Assembly (NCBI GenBank): GCA_963780175.1
Contig: CAWAAT010000001.1
Location: forward strand, 1,339,235 to 1,403,234
Source: Brooklawnia sp963780175
Lineage (GTDB): Bacteria > Actinomycetota > Actinomycetes > Propionibacteriales > Propionibacteriaceae
DNA: 64,000 nucleotides
Reading direction: 5' to 3'
Below the pieces are notes generated by a model, which made no database searches, was not told the DNA's origin, and was given only the letters and a program-made list of their open reading frames with translations. Positions 8,181-16,218 of this stretch are shown piece after piece. Every line of letters starts with the position of its first letter. Within the stretch, counting starts at the first letter, position 1. Made by a program: the position numbers and the translations under genes.

Positions 8181-8971
8181 GGGGTACTCCCGGTCATGGT
8201 GTGGGTGTCGGTGAGGGCGAGGAGTCGGGCGGCGCCCACGGGTTCGTCGAGCAGGACGGGCACGACGGCGACCCGGGCGGCCGTCTTCGTGACGGTGTCG
8301 ATGGGGTCGGTCTCCAGGCGGGCGCGGCGAAGCAGCAGTGGGGCGGTCGGCCTGGCGGCGGTGAGGGATTGGTTGATGACCCACGCCCAGGGTGTGATGC
8401 CGGCGCGGGCGAGGTCGTCGCGGAACGCCATCGCCTCCAGCACCGGGGTCGGTTCGGGCAGGGTCACCATGACCAGGCGGGTGTAGTCGGGGTCCTGCAG
8501 GCGCATCAGCGGAGTGGTGAACCGGACGCCGGCCGCCATGGTCTTGACGGTGTCACGGTGGTAGGCGCCGGTGGTGTCCATCAGTAGCAGGGTGTGCCCG
8601 GTGGGTGCGGTGTCCATGACCACGAACTGGCGACGGGCCTGCCCGACCAGGGAGGAGAACTGCTGGAAGACGGCGATCTCCTGGTGGCATGGGCTCTGCA
8701 GGTCCTCGGCGAGGGCGGCCAGCGCGTCGGCGTCCAGGCCCTGGCCCTGGGTGGCCATCACGTGGGCCCGGTAGTCGGCGATCGCCTGGGCGGGGTCGAC
8801 CCGCGACAGCGTCAACGACGGCAGGTCGGGGGTCTCGGTGACGGTGGCGTCCAGGTGCGCCGCGGGGTCGGTGGTGGTCAGGTGGACCCGGTGACCGCGT
8901 GCGGCCAGCCCGACCGCGAGCGCCGCCGCGATGGTGGTCTTGCCGACCCCACCTTTACCCACACACATCAC
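8177..8971 (-). CDS. arsA: Arsenical pump ATPase ArsA, C-terminal half (A2)
   Basis: This is the second nucleotide-binding half of ArsA, the soluble ATPase that powers or gates arsenite export. The P-loop CVGKGGVGKT is at residues 3-12, the switch-like DTAPTGHTLLL follows, and the metalloid-binding cysteine equivalent to E. coli Cys422 is present in SPCHQEI (residue 95 here). The upstream linker (LPGLDALVDELAAIGHGLV) reads in this frame directly before the first Met, so this half was fused to the N-terminal half until a one-base shift near 9025. If the shift is real, the internal Met is a poor start without an evident ribosome site. It is most likely one arsA gene with a sequence error. Confidence 0.85.
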   Translation of the reverse strand: MMCVGKGGVGKTTIAAALAVGLAARGHRVHLTTTDPAAHLDATVTETPDLPSLTLSRVDPAQAIADYRAHVMATQGQGLDADALAALAEDLQSPCHQEIAVFQQFSSLVGQARRQFVVMDTAPTGHTLLLMDTTGAYHRDTVKTMAAGVRFTTPLMRLQDPDYTRLVMVTLPEPTPVLEAMAFRDDLARAGITPWAWVINQSLTAARPTAPLLLRRARLETDPIDTVTKTAARVAVVPVLLDEPVGAARLLALTDTHTMTGSTP

Positions 8972-9947
8972 CAGCCCGTGACCGATGGCGGCGAGTTCGT
9001 CGACGAGGGCGTCCAGGCCCGGCAGTCCTGCCGGCGGGCAGTGGGGCGGCGTCCGTCGGAGCCTCGGCGGTGTCTTCGGGTGACAGCAGTGCGCGCAGGG
9101 CGAGCACGCCGACCATGTTCACGGTCTTCAGCGGGATCCGGTCCTGTGGCAGGTCGGCGAGCGGGCCCGCGACGGCGGCGAGCACGGCCGTCTCGCGGGC
9201 GCGGGTCGCGGCGGCGAGCGGGTCGGGGTGGCCGTCGGCGGGCAGGACGGCGTTCACCACGAGGTGGGTGGCGTGGATCCCGATCCCGGCCAGTTCGGAC
9301 GCCGTGCGCTCGGCCTCGGCGAGCGAGGTGGCCTGCGCCCGGGCCACCAGCACCAGCCGGGTGGTGGTGGGGTCGGTGAGGGCCGCCAGCGCGCGGGCGT
9401 ACTGGTCGCGGTGTTTGTCCAGCCCCGACATCGGCCCCAGGCAGGACGCGTCGCCGCCCGAATCGATGAAGCCGGTCCAGTCGCCGGGCAGCTGAAGCAA
9501 CCGGATGGTGTGTCCGGTCGGCGCGGTGTCGAACACCACATGGTCGTAGTGGGAGTCCTCCTCGGCCAGGAAGCCGGTGAACTCGTTGAACGATGCGATC
9601 TCGGTGGTGCACGACCCCGACAACTGTTCGGTGAGCGACGCGATCTCGCTGGCCGGCAGCGCGGCCCGGACGGGGCCGAGGATCCGTTCCCGGTACTGCT
9701 CGGCGGCCGATTCGGGGTCGATCTCCAGCGCGTCCAGGCCCTCGACGCCGACCACCGGGGTGACCCGGTTCCCGATCGGCTGGTCGAACACCTGGCCCAC
9801 GTTGGAGGCGGGGTCGGTCGAGACCAGCAGCACCCGACGCCCCGCCCCGGCCAGGTGGACCGCCGTCGCGCACGCCAGCGACGTCTTGCCCACCCCGCCC
9901 TTGCCGGTGAAGAACACGAACCGTGGCATGTCCTCCAGGAACTTCAT
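8955..9947 (-). CDS. arsA: Arsenical pump ATPase ArsA, N-terminal half (A1)
   Basis: This is the first half of ArsA. The P-loop GKGGVGKT is at residues 15-22, DTAPTGHT near 140, and both regulatory cysteines of this half are kept: Cys113 in SGSCTTEI and Cys169 in DASCLGP. With the cysteine in the other half, the three-ligand arsenite/antimonite site is complete. The last 30 residues (RTAGPGRPRRRTRRHRSR) are a frameshift artefact, because the correct linker continues in the adjacent frame. The ATG at 9947 has a GGAGGG ribosome site. It lies between the thioredoxin-like gene and DUF2703 in an operon that lacks arsB or acr3, so its partner may be one of the DUF318 permeases. Confidence 0.9.
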   Translation of the reverse strand: MKFLEDMPRFVFFTGKGGVGKTSLACATAVHLAGAGRRVLLVSTDPASNVGQVFDQPIGNRVTPVVGVEGLDALEIDPESAAEQYRERILGPVRAALPASEIASLTEQLSGSCTTEIASFNEFTGFLAEEDSHYDHVVFDTAPTGHTIRLLQLPGDWTGFIDSGGDASCLGPMSGLDKHRDQYARALAALTDPTTTRLVLVARAQATSLAEAERTASELAGIGIHATHLVVNAVLPADGHPDPLAAATRARETAVLAAVAGPLADLPQDRIPLKTVNMVGVLALRALLSPEDTAEAPTDAAPLPAGRTAGPGRPRRRTRRHRSRAGDVCG

Positions 9948-9983
9948 GGCAAACTCCCTCCAGCCGATCGCGGGGTCAGCCGG

Positions 9984-10220
9984 TCAGCGGCCGGCCAGCA
10001 GTTGGGCGATCTCGGCGGGCTTGGCGACCCGACCTGACAGCACTACCTGCTCGTCGACCACCAGGCCGGGGGTGCGCATGATGCCGTAGCCGGCGATGTC
10101 GGCGTAGTCGGTGACCTTCTCGACGCTGGCCTCCATTCCCAGAGACGCCAAGGCTGCGCGGGTGTTCTTCTCCAGGTTGACGCAGTTGGCGCAGCCGGGA
10201 CCGAGGACTTTGATGTGCAT
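9984..10220 (-). CDS. Small thioredoxin-like redox-active disulfide protein
   Basis: A 78-residue thioredoxin-fold protein of the short MTH895/TM0996-like type (redox-active disulfide protein 2). The active-site CxxC is GCANC at residues 10-13, and the cis-proline segment is MRTPGLVVDE. Proteins of this kind are often encoded beside DUF318 permeases, where they are thought to pass electrons or metalloid thiol adducts. The start ATG has a GAAGGAG ribosome site. It is separated from the permease by 45 bases and from arsA by 36 bases, so it is in the same operon. Confidence 0.9.
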   Translation of the reverse strand: MHIKVLGPGCANCVNLEKNTRAALASLGMEASVEKVTDYADIAGYGIMRTPGLVVDEQVVLSGRVAKPAEIAQLLAGR

Positions 10221-10265
10221 GGTGTGTGACTCCTTCTTCGGGTGATGGTGGTGCTTCGGGTGGTT

Positions 10266-11318
10266 TCAGACGGGGAGGACGGCGTTGAACAGGTAGCCCA
10301 CCGCGATGATCCCGGCGGCGACCACGGCAACGAAGGTGGCGATCAGTTTCGGTTTGAGCACGCGGCGCAGCAGGATCATCTCGGGCAGGCTGAGGGCGAC
10401 CGTGGCCATCATGAACGCGAGCAGGGTTCCCATCGGGAGGCCCTTGTCGTGCAGGGCGTCGACCAGAGGCAGGACGCCGGCGGCGTTGGAGTACAGCGGG
10501 ACACCGACGACGACCGCGATCAGGACGGCGAAGGGGTTGTCGCGGCCGGCGTACGTGGCGAAGAAGTTCTCCGGCGCCCAGCCGTGGATGACCGCGCCGA
10601 GGCCGATGCCGACCAGCAGGTAGGGCCATATCTTGCGCAGGATTGTCCCGACCTCGTCGATGCCGAGTTGGACGCGGTCGGGCCACGTCAGGTGGGCGGT
10701 CGAGTCGATGACCTGGCCGCGGAGCCGGGTCTCGAACACGAACGGTTCCACCCAGCGTTCCAGGCGGAGGCGTCCGATCACCCAGCCGGCGACGATCGCG
10801 ATGCTGACGCCCGCGGCGACGTACAGCAGGGTGGGGCCGGGGCCGAACAGGCCCAGCAGCAGCGCGATCGCCACCTCGTTGATCAGCGGGCTCGCGATCA
10901 GGAAGCTCATCGTCACCCCCAGGGGAACGCCGGCGGCGACGAACCCGATGAACGCCGGCACGGCGCTGCACGAGCAGAACGGGGTCACGATGCCCAGCAG
11001 CGCCGCCAACACGTTCCCGACACCCTCGCGCTTGCCACCGAGCAGCGCCCGGGTGCGCTCCACGCTCATGAACGACCGCAGGACCGTGACCACGAAGATG
11101 ATCCCGGTCAGCAGCAACGCGATCTTGATCGTGTCGTAGAAGAAGAACCACACCCCGGACCCCAGCCGGGACTCCAGATCCAACCCAGCGGCCTCGCCGA
11201 TCAGCCACGTCCAGAACGGCTCGTTGACCCAGTACAAGGCCACCCACGCCACGGACGCCCCCGCGACCCCGAGGCTCAGCCGGAGCCCGGGGCGTCCCAA
11301 CCTGGTCGTCACCGACAT
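10266..11318 (-). CDS. DUF318-family (ArsP-like) permease
   Basis: A 350-residue inner-membrane permease with about eight to ten hydrophobic segments. It carries the family signature TPFCSCSAVP, repeated in part by VPLYSNAAGVLPL. The family includes ArsP, which exports trivalent organoarsenicals, and other permeases of uncertain substrate. I set the start at the ATG at 11318, which lies inside the last codons of the upstream arsR (ten-base overlap), indicating translational coupling; the longer open frame upstream reads through arsR. It is followed by the thioredoxin-like gene and arsA. Substrate is inferred as arsenite or an arsenical from context only. Confidence 0.88.
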   Translation of the reverse strand: MSVTTRLGRPGLRLSLGVAGASVAWVALYWVNEPFWTWLIGEAAGLDLESRLGSGVWFFFYDTIKIALLLTGIIFVVTVLRSFMSVERTRALLGGKREGVGNVLAALLGIVTPFCSCSAVPAFIGFVAAGVPLGVTMSFLIASPLINEVAIALLLGLFGPGPTLLYVAAGVSIAIVAGWVIGRLRLERWVEPFVFETRLRGQVIDSTAHLTWPDRVQLGIDEVGTILRKIWPYLLVGIGLGAVIHGWAPENFFATYAGRDNPFAVLIAVVVGVPLYSNAAGVLPLVDALHDKGLPMGTLLAFMMATVALSLPEMILLRRVLKPKLIATFVAVVAAGIIAVGYLFNAVLPV

Positions 11319-11680
11319 GACCCACACTCCGCCCGAGTAGCCGCGGCCACCGGCAGGGCGGCGTGCAGCCGCTCCAGGGCGTCCTCGGCCAGGGTGTAGT
11401 CCACCCATCGGCCCCGCCGGGCTGTGGTCACCAGGCCGGCCTCCCGCAGCATGCGCAGGTGGTAGCTCAGCAGGTTCGCCGGGATCGGCGGATCGAGTTG
11501 CAGGTCGCACACGCACCGCGTGCCGGATGCCGCCAGGCGGTTGAGCAGGGTCAGCCGCACCGGGTCGGCTGCGACCGCCAGCAGCGTCGCCGCATCCCGC
11601 GTCAGTTCAGCCTCAATTGATTCAACCACACCTGAACTATGCTCCCGTGCGGCCGCCTGTGCAAGCAAGGCGACCCTCAT
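11309..11680 (-). CDS. arsR: ArsR/SmtB-family arsenic repressor
   Basis: A 123-residue winged-helix repressor. ADPVRLTLLNRL is the usual first-helix block, TRCVCDLQ carries the CxC inducer-binding site in the helix before the recognition helix, and NLLSYHLRMLREAGLV is the recognition helix and wing. A further Cys pair ends the protein (ECGSCR). ArsR proteins release DNA when As(III) or Sb(III) binds the cysteines. The start is uncertain: ATG 11680, or GTG 11629 (VVESIEAELTRD), which is closer to the typical length. It sits between two permease genes in the leftward operon, so it probably autoregulates it. Confidence 0.9.
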   Translation of the reverse strand: MRVALLAQAAAREHSSGVVESIEAELTRDAATLLAVAADPVRLTLLNRLAASGTRCVCDLQLDPPIPANLLSYHLRMLREAGLVTTARRGRWVDYTLAEDALERLHAALPVAAATRAECGSCR

Positions 11681-11693
11681 CCGTCCTGCCGCG

Positions 11694-12704
11694 TCAGAGC
11701 CACAGCCCCGCGAGCCAACCGGCGGCCGTGGCAGTCACCAGCAGCGTGCCGATGACCAGCGCGACGATCCGCCAGCGGGCGATGACGAGCATGCCGCTGA
11801 TGGCCCCGACGCTGGTGCCCGCGCCGGTGATGAGGAACGCGATGCCCGCTCCGGGGGCCATGCCGCCGTCCAGGAGGGTGGCCACCAGGGGCAGCGAGGC
11901 GTCGGTGTTGAGGTAGACCGGGACGCCGAGCAGGGCGGCCAGCGGGACCGACCAGACGGGGTTGCCCGCGCCGAGCCACGTGGTGAGGAGGCCCGTCGGC
12001 AGGATCCTGATGACCAGGTACCCCAGGGCGGCGAAACCCAGGAAGTACACGGCGAGCCGGCGGCCATTCGTGGCCAGGGCCACGCCGAACCGACGCCAGG
12101 TCGCGGGTTCGGCGTCGACCACGGTGTCCGGCCGGGCGTCGATGACGGCCAGTTGCCGGGTCCCGCCGACGCGCCTCGTGACCGGCGCGCCGGCGACGGC
12201 GTCCGTCTGGCAGCCGGTGTCGCAGCCACCGTCGGGCGTCGGGGTCGCCAGGCGGGCCTGTCCGGCGAGCAGCCCGTGGCGCTCCAGCCACCAGGCGGCA
12301 CCTCCGCCGATCAGGCCGACAGCGATCGCCGCACCGAAGAACGTGGTCGCGAAGGCGGGCCCGAACAGCCCGACCGACCACACGTACTCCTGCGGACTGG
12401 TCAGCGGCGACGACACCATGAACGCCACCACCGGCGCCCACGGGACCGAGGAGGCCATGGCGCCCAGCACGACGGCGGTGGTACCACAGGAACAGAACGG
12501 CGTCAGCGCGCCCAGTGCGACGGCGCCCAGCACCGCCGCCCAGGTACGACGCCGAAGCCAGCTGCCCAACCGGTCCGGTTTGACGTACACCTGCACGACG
12601 GAGGCCACCACGACACTCGCCAGCAGGAACGGCCAGTTGTGGGCCAGCGCGGTCGCCACATCGGTCGTGACGCCGACACCCAGATCTGTCAGGTGGTCGA
12701 GCAT
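11694..12704 (-). CDS. Second DUF318-family permease
   Basis: A 336-residue membrane permease, distantly similar to the other DUF318 gene in this operon. It has the TPFCSCGTTAVVLGAM signature and a matching second-half motif (VPVYLNTDASLPLV), with about eight membrane segments and a central hydrophilic loop holding a CDTGC pair (around residues 160-165) that could bind a metalloid. It begins 63 bases from the divergent arsR at 12768, and the shared gap holds palindromic operators. It is the first gene of the leftward operon. Its substrate is unproven; organoarsenical or arsenite export is the contextual guess. Confidence 0.86.
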   Translation of the reverse strand: MLDHLTDLGVGVTTDVATALAHNWPFLLASVVVASVVQVYVKPDRLGSWLRRRTWAAVLGAVALGALTPFCSCGTTAVVLGAMASSVPWAPVVAFMVSSPLTSPQEYVWSVGLFGPAFATTFFGAAIAVGLIGGGAAWWLERHGLLAGQARLATPTPDGGCDTGCQTDAVAGAPVTRRVGGTRQLAVIDARPDTVVDAEPATWRRFGVALATNGRRLAVYFLGFAALGYLVIRILPTGLLTTWLGAGNPVWSVPLAALLGVPVYLNTDASLPLVATLLDGGMAPGAGIAFLITGAGTSVGAISGMLVIARWRIVALVIGTLLVTATAAGWLAGLWL

Positions 12705-12724
12705 CTACTCCAATCCATAGACAA

Positions 12725-12742
12725 GCATCGATTGATCGATGC
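12725..12742. promoter_or_regulatory. Palindromic operator between divergent ars genes
   Basis: GCATCGAT-TG-ATCGATGC: eight-base arms form an inverted repeat around a TG centre, in the 63-base gap between the divergent permease and arsR. This is a probable ArsR-family operator; which of the two repressors binds is unknown. Confidence 0.65.
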
Positions 12743-12753
12743 TGATGGATATG

Positions 12754-12769
12754 ATAGACACGTGTCTAT
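12754..12769. promoter_or_regulatory. Perfect 16-bp operator overlapping arsR start
   Basis: ATAGACACGTGTCTAT is a perfect palindrome whose last two bases are the first two bases of the ATG of the rightward arsR. A TATGAT -10-like box at 12750-12755 overlaps its left edge, so transcription would begin about six bases before the ATG, giving a nearly leaderless mRNA. A bound repressor here would block both promoter and start. Half of the palindrome (ATAGACA) also occurs at 12717-12723. Confidence 0.7.
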
Positions 12770-13145
12770 GAGTGTTCAAGGGGTGGCGCCGCGGGTCACG
12801 TCGGTCGGTGACCTGTGCTGTTCACCGATCCTGCAGGCCCCCCTGCAGTCCGGCGATGCGCTGGCCCTGGCCGGGGCGCTGAAGGTGCTGGCCGACCCCG
12901 CGCGGTTGCGGCTGCTGAGCCTGATCCGAGCCGCGGACGACGGACGGGCGACCACCCGCGTCCTGGCCGATCAGGTGGGACTCACCCAGCCGACCGTCAC
13001 CCATCACCTGGGTGCCCTGTTCGACGCCGGCTTCCTCGACCGGGAGCGGGCAGGCCGACAGACCTGGTACTCGGTGAACACCGACGGGCTGCGGGCGATC
13101 CAACAGCTCCTCGACCCGACACCTGTGGGAACTGTCGAGTCGTGA
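12768..13145 (+). CDS. arsR: ArsR/SmtB-family repressor with N-terminal CC motif
   Basis: A 125-residue winged-helix repressor. Residues 15-20 are DLCCSP, the adjacent cysteine pair typical of actinobacterial ArsR proteins, in which As(III) is bound near the N-terminus. The dimer/HTH region is ALKVLADPARLRLLSLI, then GLTQPTVTHHLGALFDAGFL as recognition helix, and a wing AGRQTWYSV. I start it at the ATG at 12768, right after a -10-like box and inside a perfect palindrome; the much longer open frame upstream runs antisense to the permease. It probably controls itself and the divergent operon. Confidence 0.88.
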   Translation: MSVQGVAPRVTSVGDLCCSPILQAPLQSGDALALAGALKVLADPARLRLLSLIRAADDGRATTRVLADQVGLTQPTVTHHLGALFDAGFLDRERAGRQTWYSVNTDGLRAIQQLLDPTPVGTVES

Positions 13146-13245
13146 GGTAGGTGAGCGACAGCGTGCAGCCGCGATCGGACCGCGGCGAAGGAAGCTGCGG
13201 ACACCTCTCCTTCAATCGGACCGATCGGGCTGACGCGGAGTGCGT

Positions 13246-15387
13246 TCAGCTGGTCAGTTCTGTCGCGAGTGCGTGCACCCGGTTGGCGATCTGGTCGCGG
13301 ATGTTGCGGGTCCGTTCGTCGCCCTCGATGCCGTCGTCGGCCGGGTCGTGGATCGGCCAGCGCTCGACGCGGTCGGCCAGCGGCTCGGGTGGGTTCAGCT
13401 GGACGTCGGGGCCGATGAGGATGATGCGGTCGGCTGCGTCCAGCATGGCGGCCGTCACGGCCTTGGGGTGCTCCCCGGCGGTGCTGGCGCCCAGCTCGGC
13501 GACGATGCGCGCCGACGCGTCGTCGACGGCGTCGTCGGGTCCGGTGCCGGCAGTGGTCACCACGATCCGGTCGCCGTACAGGTGGCGCATCAGGGCCCCC
13601 GCCATCTGGGACTTGCCCGCGTTGTGCACGCACAGGAACAGCACATGGGGGAGGTGGCTTGGCTTGATCGTGCTCGGGAGGGAGGTCGCCCTCTGCATCT
13701 GGCGGGTGTGGGTCTGGTAGGTGCTGTTGCCGCCCGACAGGTTCATCACCTCAGCGAGGCCGAGGGCGAGCAGGACGTTCTGGGCGGCGTTCCCGGTCAC
13801 GCCCTTGTTGCAGTACGTGACCGTCGGCACCTGTGGGTCGAGTTCGCCGACGCGCCGCCGCAGGTCTGCCAGCGGGATGTTCACCGCCCCGGGCAGGTGG
13901 CTCTTGGCGTAGTCCTTCGCGGCGCGCACGTCGACGATCTGGATCCGCTCGCCTCGCGCCAGCCGCTCATCGAGGTCGGTGGGCGATATCAATGGAGCTC
14001 GTCCGCGGACGGCGGTCTCGAGCGCCATACCCGTGTAGTGGACCGGGTCCTTCGTGGTGGCGAAGGGCGGTGAGTAGGCGAGGTCGAGGTGGAACAGGTC
14101 AGCGACGGTCGCGCCGAAGGTGATCGCGGTGGCGAGCACGTCGATGCGCTTGTCCACTCCCTCCGGTCCGACGGCTTGGGCGCCCAGGAGTCGGCCGGAG
14201 GCGCGGTCGGCCACGGCCTTGATGGTGAGTTCCTTGCCGCCCAGGTAGGTCGCGTGGGCCGGTTTGGTGTTGTGCAGGACGACCGGGTCGAATCCCTCGG
14301 CGCGGGCCTGCGTCTCGGTGAGCCCGGTGTGGCCGACGGCCAATCCGAACACCCGCACGATGCCGGTGCCCAGGATCCCGCGATGCTCCAGGGTGGTGCC
14401 TCCGGTGATCGCGTCGCCGGCGATTCGCCCCATCTTGTTCGCCGTCGATCCCAGCGGCCGCCACAACGGCCGGCCCGTGATCACCGAGTAGCTTTCGGCA
14501 CAGTCACCGACCGCGTAGACGCCCTCGACGTTGGTGCGCATGGACGGGTCCACGGCGATCGCGCCGGTCTCGCCGATGGTCACTCCGAGGTCGCGCGCGA
14601 GGTCGGTGTTGGGCCGCACACCGACGGCAAGGATCACCAGCTGCGCCGCAATGAGTTCGCCGGTGTCGAGCCGCACGCCGCAGACCCGGGTGTCTCCTTC
14701 GAGTCCGGTCATGGACGTGTTGAGCCGTACGGTCACGCCGTGGCGCTCGAGTTCCTCCTGGACGCGGAACGCCATGTCCGCGTCGAGGGCCGGCATGACC
14801 TGCGGGAGGCGCTCGACCAGGGTGACGCCGATCCCGCTCGCGACCAGCTGTTCGGCCACCTCCAGGCCGATGAAGCCGGATCCGACGACCACGACCTGCT
14901 CCGGTGAGGCGTCGTCGAGCCAGCCCTTGATCGCCTCGGCGTCGCGGACGCTGCGCAAGGCGAAGACTCCCGGCAGGTCGACGCCCGGCACCGGCGGGAT
15001 GATGCTGGTGGCCCCGGTGGCGAGCACGAGGCTGTCGTAGCGGTCCGCGGTCACCTCGCCGGAGGACAGGTCGCGAACCTGGAGGGTCCGGCCGGCCGGG
15101 TCAGCGCTGATCACCTCGTGACCGGTGCGGATGTCGATGTTGTAGCGCTTGGCGAACCAGGCCGGGTCGCGGGGGTGCAGGTCGTCGGCGTCGGGCACGG
15201 TCCCGCCGATGAAGTACGGCAGGCCGCACCCGGAGTAGGAGATGTCACGGTCCCGCTCGTAGATCACGATCTCCATCTCCTCGTCGTTGCGCCGGGCCTT
15301 GGCGCCCACCGACGTGCCGGCGGCGACCGCACCGACGATCACGAGCCGCTGCGCGCGCGGCGACGCTGGCATGGGCATGTCGGACAC
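13246..15387 (-). CDS. CoA-disulfide reductase/rhodanese/ArsC triple fusion
   Basis: A 713-residue cytoplasmic protein with three domains. Residues 12-460 form an FAD/NAD(P)-dependent pyridine-nucleotide-disulfide oxidoreductase of the CoA-disulfide-reductase type, with the redox Cys54 in SYSGCGLPYF and the GSGFIGLEVAE dinucleotide motif. Residues 470-565 are a rhodanese domain with Cys526 (TYCNKGVTG). Residues 575-713 are a low-molecular-weight-phosphatase-type arsenate reductase with Cys586 in CVHNAGKSQMA. The normally invariant P-loop Arg (C-x5-R) is Lys592 here. CoADR-rhodanese fusions are known; the added ArsC domain suggests a self-contained electron-supply/arsenate- or polysulfide-reducing enzyme. 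The GTG start at 15387 follows AGGAGG. Confidence 0.88.
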   Translation of the reverse strand: MSDMPMPASPRAQRLVIVGAVAAGTSVGAKARRNDEEMEIVIYERDRDISYSGCGLPYFIGGTVPDADDLHPRDPAWFAKRYNIDIRTGHEVISADPAGRTLQVRDLSSGEVTADRYDSLVLATGATSIIPPVPGVDLPGVFALRSVRDAEAIKGWLDDASPEQVVVVGSGFIGLEVAEQLVASGIGVTLVERLPQVMPALDADMAFRVQEELERHGVTVRLNTSMTGLEGDTRVCGVRLDTGELIAAQLVILAVGVRPNTDLARDLGVTIGETGAIAVDPSMRTNVEGVYAVGDCAESYSVITGRPLWRPLGSTANKMGRIAGDAITGGTTLEHRGILGTGIVRVFGLAVGHTGLTETQARAEGFDPVVLHNTKPAHATYLGGKELTIKAVADRASGRLLGAQAVGPEGVDKRIDVLATAITFGATVADLFHLDLAYSPPFATTKDPVHYTGMALETAVRGRAPLISPTDLDERLARGERIQIVDVRAAKDYAKSHLPGAVNIPLADLRRRVGELDPQVPTVTYCNKGVTGNAAQNVLLALGLAEVMNLSGGNSTYQTHTRQMQRATSLPSTIKPSHLPHVLFLCVHNAGKSQMAGALMRHLYGDRIVVTTAGTGPDDAVDDASARIVAELGASTAGEHPKAVTAAMLDAADRIILIGPDVQLNPPEPLADRVERWPIHDPADDGIEGDERTRNIRDQIANRVHALATELTS

Positions 15388-15474
15388 GGGAACCTCCTGG
15401 GTTCATGCCCCGCGGGTGCGGAACATCGTCGGATCGAAGTCGAGGGTTGAAGCCGGATGGGCCGGCCTTGACTC

Positions 15475-15497
15475 CAATAATAGCTCAGCTAGCATTG
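15475..15497. promoter_or_regulatory. Inverted-repeat operator upstream of arsR-arsC
   Basis: CAATAATAGCT and AGCTAGCATTG flank one central base, matching at nine of eleven arm positions. It lies between the divergent triple-fusion gene and the ArsR-ArsC fusion, so it is a likely binding site for the latter's ArsR domain and could control both. Confidence 0.55.
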
Positions 15498-15549
15498 AGG
15501 CAATACTGTAGGTAATCAGTCGAGGTAATCATCTCAGGAAGGGGCCGTC

Positions 15550-16218
15550 GTGGTACTCGGGGACGTGAACGCCAGGGCGCGCGCGTACGCCGCACTGGGT
15601 GACCCATCGCGGCTCGCGATCATCGACCTGCTCGCGCACGCCGACCTCGCCTCAGGCGAGCTCGCCGCCCAGCTGGAGTTGCCGACCAATCTGGTCGCCC
15701 ACCACCTCGGCGTCCTTGAGCAGGCAGGCCTCGTCACGCGGCACCGTTCCGAGGGAGACGGACGCCGCAGCTACGTTCAGCGGACCCCGGCCTGCGACCG
15801 GTTGCTCGGTGCGACCCCGCTGCCTCGTCCGGCCCGGGTCGCTTTCGTGTGCAGCCAGAACTCGGCCCGTTCACAGCTGGCGGAGTCCTACTGGCGCTCG
15901 ATCAGCGACATTCCCGCCCTCTCGGCAGGAACCCGCCCCGCCCGACGGGTGCACCCGGGCGCGGTCTCGGTCGCGCGCCGCCACGGGCTCGACCTCACGC
16001 ACGCGACACCCAAGCTCGCCCGGGACGTCCTCACCGGCGACGAGCTCCTCATCGCGGTGTGTGACCGGGCCTACGAAGACGTGGACGGCCCGCTGCTGCA
16101 CTGGTCCATTCCCGACCCGGCAGTCAAGGAGGACCCCCATGCCTTCGACGCCGCCTACGACGACATCACCCAACGCATCGACCGACTCGCATCAAGCCTT
16201 GAAGGAGAGCCACGATGA
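15550..16218 (+). CDS. ArsR-ArsC fusion (repressor plus arsenate reductase)
   Basis: A 222-residue fusion. Residues 8-80 are an ArsR-type winged helix (ALGDPSRLAIIDLLAHAD, then LPTNLVAHHLGVLEQAGLV). Residues 95-215 are a low-molecular-weight-phosphatase-fold arsenate reductase whose P-loop CSQNSARSQLA is intact (Cys101, Arg107); the acid/base Asp lies in HWSIPDPAV. No CxC inducer site is visible in the ArsR part, so sensing may differ from classical ArsR. The start is GTG at 15550 behind AGGAAGGGG. Its end overlaps the next arsC by four bases. The arrangement couples regulator and reductase in one chain; such fusions occur in actinobacteria. Confidence 0.88.
   Translation: MVLGDVNARARAYAALGDPSRLAIIDLLAHADLASGELAAQLELPTNLVAHHLGVLEQAGLVTRHRSEGDGRRSYVQRTPACDRLLGATPLPRPARVAFVCSQNSARSQLAESYWRSISDIPALSAGTRPARRVHPGAVSVARRHGLDLTHATPKLARDVLTGDELLIAVCDRAYEDVDGPLLHWSIPDPAVKEDPHAFDAAYDDITQRIDRLASSLEGEPR

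Noticed and set aside
11520..12767. N-terminal 400-codon extension of the rightward arsR
   Set aside because: It is the antisense of the permease and arsR genes, Gln/Arg/Gly-rich, and the arsR proper has its own promoter-like box and typical length.
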